A stretch of 64,000 bases of DNA from Pseudomonas syringae CC1557. GTDB taxonomy: Bacteria > Pseudomonadota > Gammaproteobacteria > Pseudomonadales > Pseudomonadaceae. This document shows, piece after piece, positions 54,963 through 63,702 of this stretch. Every line of letters starts with the position of its first letter. Position 1 is the first letter of the stretch. A program made the position numbers and the translations under genes. The DNA lies in NCBI RefSeq assembly GCF_000452705.1, contig NZ_CP007014.1, forward strand, positions 2,728,001 through 2,792,000, written 5' to 3'. The notes under the pieces were generated by a model. That model did not search any database and was not told where the DNA came from. It saw only the letters and a program-made list of their open reading frames with translations.

Positions 54963-56066
54963 ATGTCCAAGCAGAAAGTAGTCATCGTCGGCGGTGGAGT
55001 CATAGGTCTGCTGACCGCCTTCAATCTCGCTTCCGAACAGGTCAACGTCGTATTGCTTGATCGCTCCGCCGTCGGCCAGGAATCTTCATGGGCCGGTGGC
55101 GGGATCGTTTCGCCGCTTTATCCATGGCGCTACAGCCCGGCGGTCACCGCGTTGGCGCACTGGTCGCAGGACTTCTATCCGCTCCTCGGTGAGCGCTTGT
55201 TCGCGCAGACCGGCGTCGATCCCGAAGTTCATACCACCGGCCTGTACTGGCTCGACCTCGATGACGAACAGGCCGCGCTTGAGTGGGCTGCCCGCGAAAA
55301 GCGGCCCTTGAGCAGTGTCGATATCTCGGCTGTGCATGATGCCGTGCCGGTGCTGGGGGAGGGGTACTCACGGGCGATCTACATGGCCAATGTGGCCAAT
55401 GTGCGCAACCCCCGGCTGGTCAAATCGCTTAAGGCGGCCTTGCTGGCGATGCCCAATGTCGAGATTCGCGAGCAGTGCGAAGTCAGCGGCTTTGTGCGTG
55501 AAGGCAGCAGGGTTTCAGGCGTTAACACACCGTCAGGTGCTGTCATCGGGGATCGGGTGATTCTCACTGCAGGCGCCTGGAGCGGTGAGCTGCTCAAGAC
55601 TCTCGGCGTGGACCTGCCGGTCGAGCCGGTAAAAGGTCAGATGATCCTCTACAAATGCGCATCGGATTTTCTGTCGAGCATGGTGCTGGCGAAAGGGCGT
55701 TATGCAATCCCGCGTCGTGACGGGCATATCCTGATCGGCAGTACGCTGGAACACGAAGGGTTCGACAAGACCACCACGCAGGCTGCTCTGGAAAGCTTGA
55801 GGGCATCGGCCATTGAGTTGCTACCAGAACTGACCAATGCCGAACCCATCGCCCAGTGGGCCGGGCTGCGTCCAGGCTCACCCGAAGGCATCCCCTTTAT
55901 CGGGCCGCTTGCCGGTTTCGAAGGGCTTTGGCTGAACTGCGGTCACTACCGCAACGGGTTGGTACTGGCCCCTGCGTCGTGCCAATTGCTCACCGACTTG
56001 CTGCTGGACCGCAAGCCCATCATTGACCCAGCGCCTTACGCACCGGCAGGCCGCCTGCATTTCTGA
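54963..56066 (+). CDS. thiO: Glycine oxidase ThiO (FAD-dependent)
   Basis: A 367-residue FAD-dependent D-amino-acid/glycine oxidase providing iminoglycine for the thiazole half of thiamine. The dinucleotide motif V-V-I-V-G-G-G-V-I-G-L-L-T-A is at ~6-19. Then come S-S-W-A-G-G-G-I-V-S-P-L-Y-P-W-R-Y, V-E-P-V-K-G-Q-M and, near the end, W-A-G-L-R-P-G-S-P-E-G-I-P-F-I-G and N-C-G-H-Y-R-N-G. Starts 26 bp after pilE. No other thi gene is near. A shadow extension to 54846 overlaps pilE and is not used. Confidence 0.92.
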   Translation: MSKQKVVIVGGGVIGLLTAFNLASEQVNVVLLDRSAVGQESSWAGGGIVSPLYPWRYSPAVTALAHWSQDFYPLLGERLFAQTGVDPEVHTTGLYWLDLDDEQAALEWAAREKRPLSSVDISAVHDAVPVLGEGYSRAIYMANVANVRNPRLVKSLKAALLAMPNVEIREQCEVSGFVREGSRVSGVNTPSGAVIGDRVILTAGAWSGELLKTLGVDLPVEPVKGQMILYKCASDFLSSMVLAKGRYAIPRRDGHILIGSTLEHEGFDKTTTQAALESLRASAIELLPELTNAEPIAQWAGLRPGSPEGIPFIGPLAGFEGLWLNCGHYRNGLVLAPASCQLLTDLLLDRKPIIDPAPYAPAGRLHF

Positions 56067-56076
56067 CTGACTGCAT

Positions 56077-59000
56077 TCACTCAGACTGTACAGTCATCGG
56101 CCTGTTGTTACCCTGCGCCCTGATCCTGAACCAGATCGAATACATGGCGGGCAAGAACACCAGTGTCAGTACCGTACCCGCGAAGGTGCCGCCGATCAGC
56201 GTGTAGGCGAGCGTGCCCCAGAACACCGAATGGGTGAGCGGGATGAAGGCCAGAATGGCCGCCAGCGCCGTCAGTATCACGGGGCGCGCACGTTGTACGG
56301 TTGCCTCGACCACCGCCTGAAACGGATCAAGCCCTGCCTGCTCGTTATGATGAATCTGGCCGATCAGAATCAGCGTGTTGCGCATCAGAATGCCCGACAG
56401 GGCGATCAGCCCGACCAGTGCATTGATGCCGAACGGTTGCTGAAAAAGAATCAGCGTAGGCACCACTCCGATGAGTCCCAACGGGCTGGTCAGGAACACC
56501 ATGACCATGGCCGATATCGAGCGCACTTGCAGAATGATGATGATCAGCGTCACCGCCAGCATGATGGGGAACAGCGGCAGCATCGCGTCCATCGCCTTGC
56601 CGGACTCTTCGATTGAGCCTGCCTGCGTAATCCGGTAGCCACTGGGCAAGGTGTCGATTATTGGCTGCAACTGCCGGGTGATGGCTGTCGACACATCGGG
56701 TGGTTGCAGGCCGTCGGCGATGTCGCCGCGCACTGTGATGGTCGGCACGCGGTCACGACGTCGCATTACCGGCTCTTCCATGCGCACGTCGACGCTCCCC
56801 ACCTGCGACAGCGGAATACGCTGCCCGTCGGCGCCTGCGAGGGTGAAGTCCATTATTTTCGCCGGATCGAGGCGCGTGTCTCCAGCTGAGCGGGCGATCA
56901 CCTGCACCGTGCGAATGTCCTCACGCACCGCAGTAACGGGCAGGCCCGTCAGAAGGAACTGCAGCTGTTGCGCGACCTGGCTGGAGCTCAAGCCGATGGC
57001 CTGCATGCGGTCCTGTTGCAGGGTGAAATGCAAAGTCGGTGTGCGGCTGCCCCAGTCGGTATTGACCGTGCGCATCATCGGGCTGGCGGTCATGACCTGC
57101 TGCACCTGCGAAGCAATGCTACGCAGCATGTCCGGGTCCTGGCCGCTGACACGATAGGCAACAGGGAATGCTGAATACGGGCCGAATACCAACTGTGTGA
57201 CCCGCACACGCGCTTCCGCCGCCAAGCCTTCGGAGATCGCCTGGCGCAATCGGTGTTTCAGCGTTTCGCGTTGTTCCTGGCTGTCAGTGCGGACCACGAT
57301 CTTGGCGAATGACGGGTCAGGCAATTCCGGGCCCATCGCCATGTAGAAACGTGGCGCACCCTGGCCGATGTAGGCGGTGACGATGGTAGCTTCGGCCTGC
57401 TCGGCCAGCCAGTTTTCCACTTTTGTGGCGGCGGCACTGGTTTGCGCGATTGATGTGCCGTAAGGCATCTGCACTTCGACCAGTACTTCAGGGCGATCAG
57501 ACACCGGGAAAAACTGCTTCTTGACCAGCCCCATGCCCAGCACGGCCAGCACAAAAAGCCCGATGACCGAACCTGCGACCATCCATTTGCCAGCGATGAT
57601 CCTGGCTAGAATCCGGCGGAAACGGTTGTAGCGCGGTGTGTCGTAAAGCGCTGCGTGCCCGCCTTCGACCTGCTTCACGTCAGGCAGCAGCTTGACGCCC
57701 AGATACGGTGTGAAATAAACGGCGACGACCCACGAGGCAATCAGTGCAATGCCCACGATCCAGAACATGTTGCTGGTGTATTCGCCCGCAGTGGAACGTG
57801 CGAAGCCGTTGGGCATAAAGCCGACGGCGGTGACCAGCGTGCCGGATAACATGGGGGCGGCGGTGTGGCTCCAGGCGTAGGCAGACGCGGCGATGCGGTC
57901 ATAACCTTCTTCCATTTTCACCACCGTCATTTCGATGGCAATGATCGCGTCGTCGACCAACAGTCCTAGGGCCAGGATCAGCGAGCCCAGTGTGATGCGG
58001 TCAAAATTCTTGCCGCTCATGGCCATGATCACGAAGACCATCGCCAGGGTCAGCGGTACGGCGGCAGCGACCACCACGCCGACACGCCAGCCCATGCTGA
58101 TGAAGCAGACCAGCATGACCACCAGCAGGGCGACGAAGAACTTGATCATGAACTCGTCGACCGACGAGCTTATGTTGACGGCCTGATCGGTGACTTTATT
58201 CAGGCTCATGCCTAGTGGCAGCTCGGCGTTGATCGCGCCGACTTCTCGATCCAGTGCCTTGCCCAGGTCCAGGCCGTTCCAGCCGTCACGCATGACAATA
58301 CCCAGCAGCAGCGCGGGTTCGCCGCCACTGCGAATCATGAACGTCGCCGGGTCTTCGTAACCGCGTTTGACCGTTGCGATGTCCGCCAGCTTCAGCGTGC
58401 GGCCCTGCGCCACGACCGGTGTGTCGCGGATTTTCTGCAACTCATCGAACGCGCCATCCAACCGAATGAACACCTGCGGCCCACGGGTTTCAACCGAGCC
58501 TGCCGCAGTCAGCGCATTCTGGTTGTTCAGTGCGGTGAATACGTCCTGAGGGCTGATCCCCAGCGTTGCCAGTCGCTCATGCGAGAACTCAACGTAAATC
58601 CGTTCCGGCTGCTCGCCGACGATATTGACTTTCTTCACGCCTGACACATGCAGCAAGCGTTGGCGCAGAGATTCGGCGTCCCGGACCAGCACGCGCTGTG
58701 GCTCGCCTTTGGCCTTCAGCGCGAACAGTGCAAAAGTGACATCAGAGTATTCATCGTTGACCATCGGCCCGATGACTCCGGATGGGAGTGTCATGGCCTC
58801 GTCACTGATTTTCTTGCGCGCCTGATAGAACTCATCCGGGACCTGTGAGGGCGGCGTGCTGTCGAGCAAGGTCAGGGTTGTGAACGCCATACCCGGTCGG
58901 GTGTAGGTTTCGGTACGGTCGTACCAGCGCAGTTCCTGCAGGCGTTTTTCGATCTTTTCCGCGACCTGGTCTTGCATCTCCTGCGCAGTTGCGCCGGGCC

Positions 59001-59166
59001 AGACCGACACCACGGTCATCACCTTGACCGTGAAGGCGGGGTCTTCAGCGCGACCCAGTTTGAAAAACGCAATGATTCCGGCCAATGAAATCAGGCAGAT
59101 CAGAAACAGGGTGATCGAGCGCTCACGCACCGCCAGTGCCGACAGGTTGAAACGATCACCGCTCAT
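56077..59166 (-). CDS. RND efflux transporter, inner-membrane pump subunit
   Basis: A 1029-residue proton-driven RND (HAE1) pump with twelve helices and two large periplasmic loops. The proton relay pair is in L-G-L-L-V-D-D-A-I-I-A-I-E (~Asp403/404). The N-terminus R-F-N-L-S-A-L-A-V-R-E-R-S-I-T-L-F and G-R-A-E-D-P-A-F are of the TriC/MexK-like subgroup rather than MexB, so substrates may include triclosan- or biocide-type compounds (inference). Its start overlaps the stop of the adaptor gene (ATGA). No outer-membrane channel gene follows; a channel from elsewhere must be used. Confidence 0.9.
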   Translation of the reverse strand: MSGDRFNLSALAVRERSITLFLICLISLAGIIAFFKLGRAEDPAFTVKVMTVVSVWPGATAQEMQDQVAEKIEKRLQELRWYDRTETYTRPGMAFTTLTLLDSTPPSQVPDEFYQARKKISDEAMTLPSGVIGPMVNDEYSDVTFALFALKAKGEPQRVLVRDAESLRQRLLHVSGVKKVNIVGEQPERIYVEFSHERLATLGISPQDVFTALNNQNALTAAGSVETRGPQVFIRLDGAFDELQKIRDTPVVAQGRTLKLADIATVKRGYEDPATFMIRSGGEPALLLGIVMRDGWNGLDLGKALDREVGAINAELPLGMSLNKVTDQAVNISSSVDEFMIKFFVALLVVMLVCFISMGWRVGVVVAAAVPLTLAMVFVIMAMSGKNFDRITLGSLILALGLLVDDAIIAIEMTVVKMEEGYDRIAASAYAWSHTAAPMLSGTLVTAVGFMPNGFARSTAGEYTSNMFWIVGIALIASWVVAVYFTPYLGVKLLPDVKQVEGGHAALYDTPRYNRFRRILARIIAGKWMVAGSVIGLFVLAVLGMGLVKKQFFPVSDRPEVLVEVQMPYGTSIAQTSAAATKVENWLAEQAEATIVTAYIGQGAPRFYMAMGPELPDPSFAKIVVRTDSQEQRETLKHRLRQAISEGLAAEARVRVTQLVFGPYSAFPVAYRVSGQDPDMLRSIASQVQQVMTASPMMRTVNTDWGSRTPTLHFTLQQDRMQAIGLSSSQVAQQLQFLLTGLPVTAVREDIRTVQVIARSAGDTRLDPAKIMDFTLAGADGQRIPLSQVGSVDVRMEEPVMRRRDRVPTITVRGDIADGLQPPDVSTAITRQLQPIIDTLPSGYRITQAGSIEESGKAMDAMLPLFPIMLAVTLIIIILQVRSISAMVMVFLTSPLGLIGVVPTLILFQQPFGINALVGLIALSGILMRNTLILIGQIHHNEQAGLDPFQAVVEATVQRARPVILTALAAILAFIPLTHSVFWGTLAYTLIGGTFAGTVLTLVFLPAMYSIWFRIRAQGNNRPMTVQSE

Positions 59167-60278
59167 GGTTGCGCACTCTCGGCCACGCTGGCCGCCGCTG
59201 GCGCGATCACTCTTACGGGCTGGGCGTCATGCAGCAGGTGTGCGCCCAGGGCGACTATCGGCACGCCGGGGCTGAGCTGGGTGCTGATAAAAGCGTGCTC
59301 GTCATCAAGGTGGCGGACGGTTACCGGCGTCCAGTAAGCCTGCGCCGACTCGCCTTTGATGACCCAGATGCCCGGTCCCTTGCCCGCGTCGTACAAGGCG
59401 CTGATCGGTACCTGGAAAACGTCCTGTCCGAAGGCGTCTGTGCCTGGAATTTTCACGGTGATGGTGGTGCCCAGCGGCGCATTGGCCATATCGCCTTCCA
59501 GCACATAACGCGCCTCGAAGGTGCGGGTCTGGCGGTCTGCAACGTCCGAGAGCTGTCGCAGCCGAGCGCTGGTGTTGAGGTCCTGATTGCCGAACAGCGT
59601 GGCTTGCGCGGCAGAACCTATGCGCGGTCGCAGGTTCTCCGGGAGCTGAATGACGGCTTCACGAGGCCCTGCATGTGCAACCCGCACTACCACTTGTCCG
59701 GCGCTGACGACCTGGCCAGGTTCAACGAGGGTTTCCATGACGATACCGTCGGCATCCGCGATGAGTTCTGCATAACGGGTCGCATTGAAAGCAACTTCTG
59801 CCTGCGCTTCGGCGGCGCTGAGTCGAGCCTTGGCCGAGTCGGCTGCGGCTTTGATCTGGTCGTAGTTTGAAGCCGATATTGCGCCGCTGCTGCGCAGGTT
59901 TCGGTAGCGCGCCTCATCATCCGCCGTCTGCCTGGCCTGCGCTCTGGCGGCAGTCACTGCCTCGCGTTGCGCCTGGGCAGCCAGTTTCAGGTCTGCAGGA
60001 TCGATACGCATCAGCGGTTGCCCGCGTTTTACGGCTTGCCCAGTGTCGACAAATCGCTCCAGTACCTTGCCGGAAACCCTGAAGCCCAGATCGCTTTGCA
60101 CTCTCGCCGCCACAGTCCCGGTGAAGGCGCGGGGTGCTACGACAGCCTCTTTGAGGGTTGCGACGCGCACCAAAGGCGATTCGGTGCGCGGGTCCGATTG
60201 CGTCTTTTCGCTGCAGGCGGTCAGTGCGATCGGTAGAACACAGGCAAAAGTGAGCAGGGCGAGGCGGTGCCGGAGCAT
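59163..60278 (-). CDS. RND efflux periplasmic adaptor (lipoprotein)
   Basis: A 371-residue membrane-fusion protein with a lipoprotein signal (MLRHRLALLTFACVLPIALT then A-C; lipidated Cys22). A lipoyl/hairpin/beta-barrel pattern follows: V-Q-S-D-L-G-F-R-V-S-G-K-V-L-E-R-F-V-D-T-G-Q, a helical hairpin at ~100-165, and A-D-G-I-V-M-E-T-L-V-E-P-G-Q-V-V. It bridges the pump to an outer-membrane channel. First gene of the two-gene efflux operon, facing its TetR regulator's promoter region. Confidence 0.9.
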   Translation of the reverse strand: MLRHRLALLTFACVLPIALTACSEKTQSDPRTESPLVRVATLKEAVVAPRAFTGTVAARVQSDLGFRVSGKVLERFVDTGQAVKRGQPLMRIDPADLKLAAQAQREAVTAARAQARQTADDEARYRNLRSSGAISASNYDQIKAAADSAKARLSAAEAQAEVAFNATRYAELIADADGIVMETLVEPGQVVSAGQVVVRVAHAGPREAVIQLPENLRPRIGSAAQATLFGNQDLNTSARLRQLSDVADRQTRTFEARYVLEGDMANAPLGTTITVKIPGTDAFGQDVFQVPISALYDAGKGPGIWVIKGESAQAYWTPVTVRHLDDEHAFISTQLSPGVPIVALGAHLLHDAQPVRVIAPAAASVAESAQP

Positions 60279-60323
60279 GGGAATCTCAACGTGCAGTGAT
60301 CGAGACCTGCACTTTGATTCTAG

Positions 60324-60338
60324 TGACCAAATTAGTCA
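60324..60338. promoter_or_regulatory. Operator-like dyad upstream of the efflux operon
   Basis: TGACCAAATTAGTCA, an inverted repeat TGAC-N7-GTCA, 46 bp upstream of the adaptor start and 21 bp past the TetR stop. A second GTCA-like half (AGTCAC) follows at 60341. Suits binding by the adjacent TetR protein. Confidence 0.45.
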
Positions 60339-60359
60339 ATAGTCACAAATCTGTTTTAC

Positions 60360-60977
60360 TCACGGCGACAGGCTGCGTAGCACCAGGCTGGACAGTTGGG
60401 CGGGGCCTTCGTCTGTGTAATCGAAGCTGTGCTGCAGGAGCAGCGGATTGGAGTAGGTTCGCATCACCAGGTAGATCGCCGCGACGGTTTCATCAAGCGG
60501 CGTCTTGCGCTCGAAGTCGCCGGTTTGCCGACCTTCCTGGAGAATCTCCTGAAGGATTTCCTGGAGCTGTTCCTGATAAATCAACGTTGCCTGCCAGTGC
60601 TCAGTGGCTGCCGAAGCGGCGATTTCGTACAGCTTGCGATCTTGTGAGAACAGCCGCACGCTGGCGTCGACAACCGACTTGAACATGCGTCGCAGCTTTT
60701 CCGGTGGGGTGCTCGCGTCGTTGACCGCTGCGCGGACTTCAGCCTCGATTTCGCTCAGGCAGTTGGCGCAGATCATCTCGCCGATGGCCTGTTTGGACTC
60801 GAAGAACTTGTAGATATACGCCTTGGAAAAACCGATGGCCCTGGCGAGATCAGAGACAGTGGTCTTGCCGTAACCGTATTGGCTGAAATGCTCCGTGGCC
60901 GCAATCACGATCTGATCACGAATCTCATGGTCTGCCGGACCACGGCCTGCTGCGGGATTGCTGATGGTTTTGTTCAT
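60360..60977 (-). CDS. TetR/AcrR-family repressor of the efflux operon
   Basis: A 205-residue regulator with an N-terminal helix-turn-helix T-T-V-S-D-L-A-R-A-I-G-F-S-K-A-Y-I-Y-K-F (~39-58) and a C-terminal ligand-binding helical domain (YEIAASAATEHWQATLIYQE). It lies just upstream of the adaptor gene in the same direction, with only 81 bp between, containing a TGAC-N7-GTCA dyad. This places it as local regulator of the RND pair; repression is inferred from the family. Confidence 0.85.
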   Translation of the reverse strand: MNKTISNPAAGRGPADHEIRDQIVIAATEHFSQYGYGKTTVSDLARAIGFSKAYIYKFFESKQAIGEMICANCLSEIEAEVRAAVNDASTPPEKLRRMFKSVVDASVRLFSQDRKLYEIAASAATEHWQATLIYQEQLQEILQEILQEGRQTGDFERKTPLDETVAAIYLVMRTYSNPLLLQHSFDYTDEGPAQLSSLVLRSLSP

Positions 60978-61080
60978 GGGGGGAGCTTACTGGCATTGAT
61001 AGGAGTGGACAATGAGTGACTGCGCTTGAGAGTGGTCATGATTATTGCTGCTTCAATACTTCGCAACACCCGAGCTAGAC

Positions 61081-61206
61081 CGGACGCGGAGCGTCCAGAA
61101 CGGCATACCGACGCAGAGCGTCGGCACGATAGGTGTTCCTTCGGACATTCATGATCATCGTTCCTCACTCCAGCGTGGGAACGCCTTTCTGGACGCTCCG
61201 CGTCCG
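61081..61206. repeat. Compound inverted-repeat element
   Basis: A 126-bp element bounded by the 20-bp repeat CGGACGCGGAGCGTCCAGAA (61081-61100) and its exact inverse at 61187-61206. Each end is itself a small hairpin (GGACGC-GGA-GCGTCC), and an inner GACGCAGAGCGTC hairpin is also present. It resembles intergenic repeats common in P. syringae genomes. A truncated relative is at 40332-40380. No coding content. Confidence 0.8.
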
Positions 61207-61232
61207 ATTCTCAGCGCTCGGCGCTGCGTGCC

Positions 61233-61322
61233 TCACAGCTCCAGCCGATAACCCACCCCATACCGCGACTGAATCGGGTCCTGCCCAGGGCAGGCCTGTT
61301 CCAGTTTGCGGCGCAGGTTGCG
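61233..61322 (-). pseudogene. Tail of an OmpR-family response regulator
   Basis: Minus-strand [20 protein letters not shown], then Y-G-V-G-Y-R-L-E-L and TGA at 61235-61233. This is the end of the winged-helix domain of an OmpR/PhoB-type regulator (R-x-L-R-x-K-L-E...R-x-x-G-Y-G/R-L signature). Sequence upstream of 61322 is unrelated, so only the last 29 residues survive. Confidence 0.75.
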
Positions 61323-61460
61323 TTTTCCCCCTGCATTACCCTCACGGCCAGCGCGGGCCCGAGCAGCACCAGCCTGTCCGGACTGTTCAAGTCAGGCACC
61401 GGAGCCTGGAGTTTTGCGCCGAGGGAATCGTTGAAAGTTTTCTCGATTGCACTTGAATAA
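61323..61460 (+). pseudogene. Internal fragment of an OprM/NodT-type outer-membrane channel
   Basis: Plus-strand [20 protein letters not shown], then [13 protein letters not shown], then stop at 61458-61460. This is the well conserved region of OprM-family efflux channels (x-F-P-x-I-x-L-T-A-x-A-G...G-L-F-x-x-G-x-x-x-W-x-F-x-P). Neither start nor the rest of the gene exists. It abuts the response-regulator tail at 61322/61323. Confidence 0.7.
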
Positions 61461-61549
61461 CTATGATGCTGGAACTTTTCAACCGTACCCAGTGTGTGGC
61501 CATTGACGGGGCGCACTGCGGTTTTGATCCTTCATGAACAGGAGTTCTC

Positions 61550-63280
61550 ATGAAACCCACGCTACCCCGATACACCCATGTCCTGATATTGCTGGCCAGC
61601 TCAGTCCTCTTTCAGGTTCCGGCTCAGGCCAGAACTTCGCTTTCAGCGGCCAGCGGCAACATCGCTCAACTCGCAGTGGTCAAGCCGGTAAAGGCCTGCG
61701 CTGCGTTAAGCGATCTGGAGCTCAGCGACATTGGCGGGCAGGGTAGTCGCGTAGTGTCAGCCAGCGAATCCACACGCGCCGGTATTGCCGTCTGTGTGGT
61801 GGAGGGACGGCTGGCACCGGAGATCGGTTTCAGGCTCGAACTGCCGACCGGCACCTGGGCGCAACGTTACCTGCAAGTCGGATGTGGCGGGCTGTGCGGC
61901 AACATCAACACGACAGTGCGCGCCGCCGAGCGCTGCAGGCCGCTGAATACTGGCGCGTTCGCCGTTGCAGCCACCGACATGAGACATCAGGCATCGGACA
62001 CCACCTTTGGCGATGACCCGCAAAAGCGGATCGACTTCGCCCATCGCGCCGTCCACCTCACGGCGCTGGCGTCGAAGAAGCTGATCAGCGCCTTTTACGG
62101 GCAGCAAGCCGAATATGCCTATTTCAGCGGCTGTTCCGATGGCGGACGCGAAGCCTTGATCGAAGCCCAGCGTTACCCCGATGATTTCGACGGCATCATC
62201 GCCGGCGCCCCGGCGCTCAACTTTCAGGTGCAGAAAACGCTGTATCACGGCTGGATGACCCGCTCCAACACCGGGCCGGATGGCAAACCCATCCTGCTGG
62301 CCGCAAAGCTGCCGCTGCTGCACAAGGCGGTGTTGGCCAAGTGCGACGTGCTGGATGGGCAGATTGATGGCCTGATAGCGGACCCGCGTATCTGCCACTT
62401 CGATCCTGCTTCGCAGCAGTGCAAGACTGCAGCGGACACCAGCAACTGCCTCAGCGAGCCGGAAGTCGCAGCGGTCAAGCGTTTCTACGAAGGCCCGAAA
62501 GATCCCGCCAGTGGTGAGCGCTTGACCCTCGGTGGCCCACAGCCTGGCTCGGAACTGGCCTGGGCTGGCGTGTTCGTGCCGGTGGCTGCTGATCAGATCG
62601 CATACAGCGAAAAAGCTGCATCAGAGGCTATTCGCAACGTGGTATTCGAGAAAAACCCCGCAGCGGATTTCGACCTTCGCACGCTGAACATCGATAAAAA
62701 CACGTTCGATAAACTGCGCCCGTTGCACGCGTTGTATGACGCTACCAACCCCGATCTCTCCTCATTTGCCAACCGTGGCGGCAAGCTGATCCTTTGGCAC
62801 GGCTGGTCCGACCCGAACATCTCGCCGCTCAACACGCTGGCCTACCACGAAGCAGTCGAAGCGCAGATGGGCAAGGCGCGCGCTGAGTCGTTCGAACGCC
62901 TGTACATGCTGCCTGGCGTCTACCATTGCGGTGGCGGGGAAGGGCCGAGCCTGGTCGACCTGCTGACACCCATAATGGCCTGGGTCGAAAAAGGCCAGGC
63001 ACCCGACGCCATCGTCGCCAGGCAGGCGATGCCCGACAAGGCGGGCAACAGACAGATCCCGGCACAGCAATCGGCGGCCGCGTTCCTGATCAATGATGAT
63101 GTCGCCAACCGAGGCCGCACCCGCAAGGTATTCCCGTATCCGTACATGGCCGAGTATGACCACAAGGGCTATTCGAAACGCGCCAGCAGCTATCGACGCG
63201 CAGAGCCCTTGACCACAGAAAAAGCGCAACAATGGATGGGGTCAGCGTTCTTTCGGCCATACACACCTATCGAGCGCTAG
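61550..63280 (+). CDS. Tannase/feruloyl-esterase family exported hydrolase
   Basis: A 576-residue alpha/beta hydrolase with signal peptide (hydrophobic VLILLASSVLFQVPAQA before RTSLS). The nucleophile elbow is F-S-G-C-S-D-G-G-R-E-A-L (Ser near 195), with a paired-cysteine context typical of the family. The acid region is ILWHGWSDPNISPLNTLAYH, and the catalytic His in L-P-G-V-Y-H-C-G-G-G-E-G (~459). Such enzymes release gallic or ferulic acid from plant polyphenols or cell-wall esters, fitting a plant-associated bacterium; the actual substrate is not determinable. CAGGAG precedes the ATG. Confidence 0.9.
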   Translation: MKPTLPRYTHVLILLASSVLFQVPAQARTSLSAASGNIAQLAVVKPVKACAALSDLELSDIGGQGSRVVSASESTRAGIAVCVVEGRLAPEIGFRLELPTGTWAQRYLQVGCGGLCGNINTTVRAAERCRPLNTGAFAVAATDMRHQASDTTFGDDPQKRIDFAHRAVHLTALASKKLISAFYGQQAEYAYFSGCSDGGREALIEAQRYPDDFDGIIAGAPALNFQVQKTLYHGWMTRSNTGPDGKPILLAAKLPLLHKAVLAKCDVLDGQIDGLIADPRICHFDPASQQCKTAADTSNCLSEPEVAAVKRFYEGPKDPASGERLTLGGPQPGSELAWAGVFVPVAADQIAYSEKAASEAIRNVVFEKNPAADFDLRTLNIDKNTFDKLRPLHALYDATNPDLSSFANRGGKLILWHGWSDPNISPLNTLAYHEAVEAQMGKARAESFERLYMLPGVYHCGGGEGPSLVDLLTPIMAWVEKGQAPDAIVARQAMPDKAGNRQIPAQQSAAAFLINDDVANRGRTRKVFPYPYMAEYDHKGYSKRASSYRRAEPLTTEKAQQWMGSAFFRPYTPIER

Positions 63281-63467
63281 ACCGGCGGGGTAATTATTTT
63301 CGCCTCGTTCTTGACATGGCATGCGAAGCAGTAGAGAATTGCGTCCATTCCTGAACGAGGAATTGAAAAAAACCCTTAAGATTCAATGGGTTGGAAGCCA
63401 AAGAAATTGTGGTTTCCCATGCAGTTCAAAATACGTTTGATGTTGCGGTAAAACATTTGACGTTTGA

Positions 63468-63541
63468 GGCCGAGTAGCAAAATGGTTATGCAGCGGATTG
63501 CAAATCCGCCTACGCCGGTTCGATTCCGACCTCGGCCTCCA
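63468..63541 (+). tRNA. tRNA-Cys (anticodon GCA)
   Basis: A 74-nt cloverleaf: acceptor GGCCGAG (63468-63474) pairs with CTCGGCC (63531-63537), discriminator T then encoded CCA. The anticodon stem GCGGA/TCCGC frames TTGCAAA, with anticodon GCA at 63500-63502. The T-loop TTCGATT is intact. The 63281-63467 leader shows no other gene. No integrase or repeated tRNA 3' end is seen nearby, so it is not used as an attachment site within this window. Confidence 0.97.
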
Positions 63542-63552
63542 CTATTTGAAAG

Positions 63553-63582
63553 CCCCGCAGATTAAAGTCTGCGGGGTTTTTT
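63553..63582 (+). terminator. Rho-independent terminator after tRNA-Cys
   Basis: A 9-bp perfect stem CCCCGCAGA/TCTGCGGGG with a 6-base loop and six T residues, starting 12 bp past the tRNA. Confidence 0.93.
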
Positions 63583-63702
63583 ATTGAGCGCGGAAAAGGG
63601 GTTCCGAAACTTCCTCATTTGACTCTCCCGCCAATGCTCCGCGCTGGCCATGCTGGAGCGCGGAACGAGAGGTGCCCTGAAGAGCACCACTCACCCGCAC
63701 AG

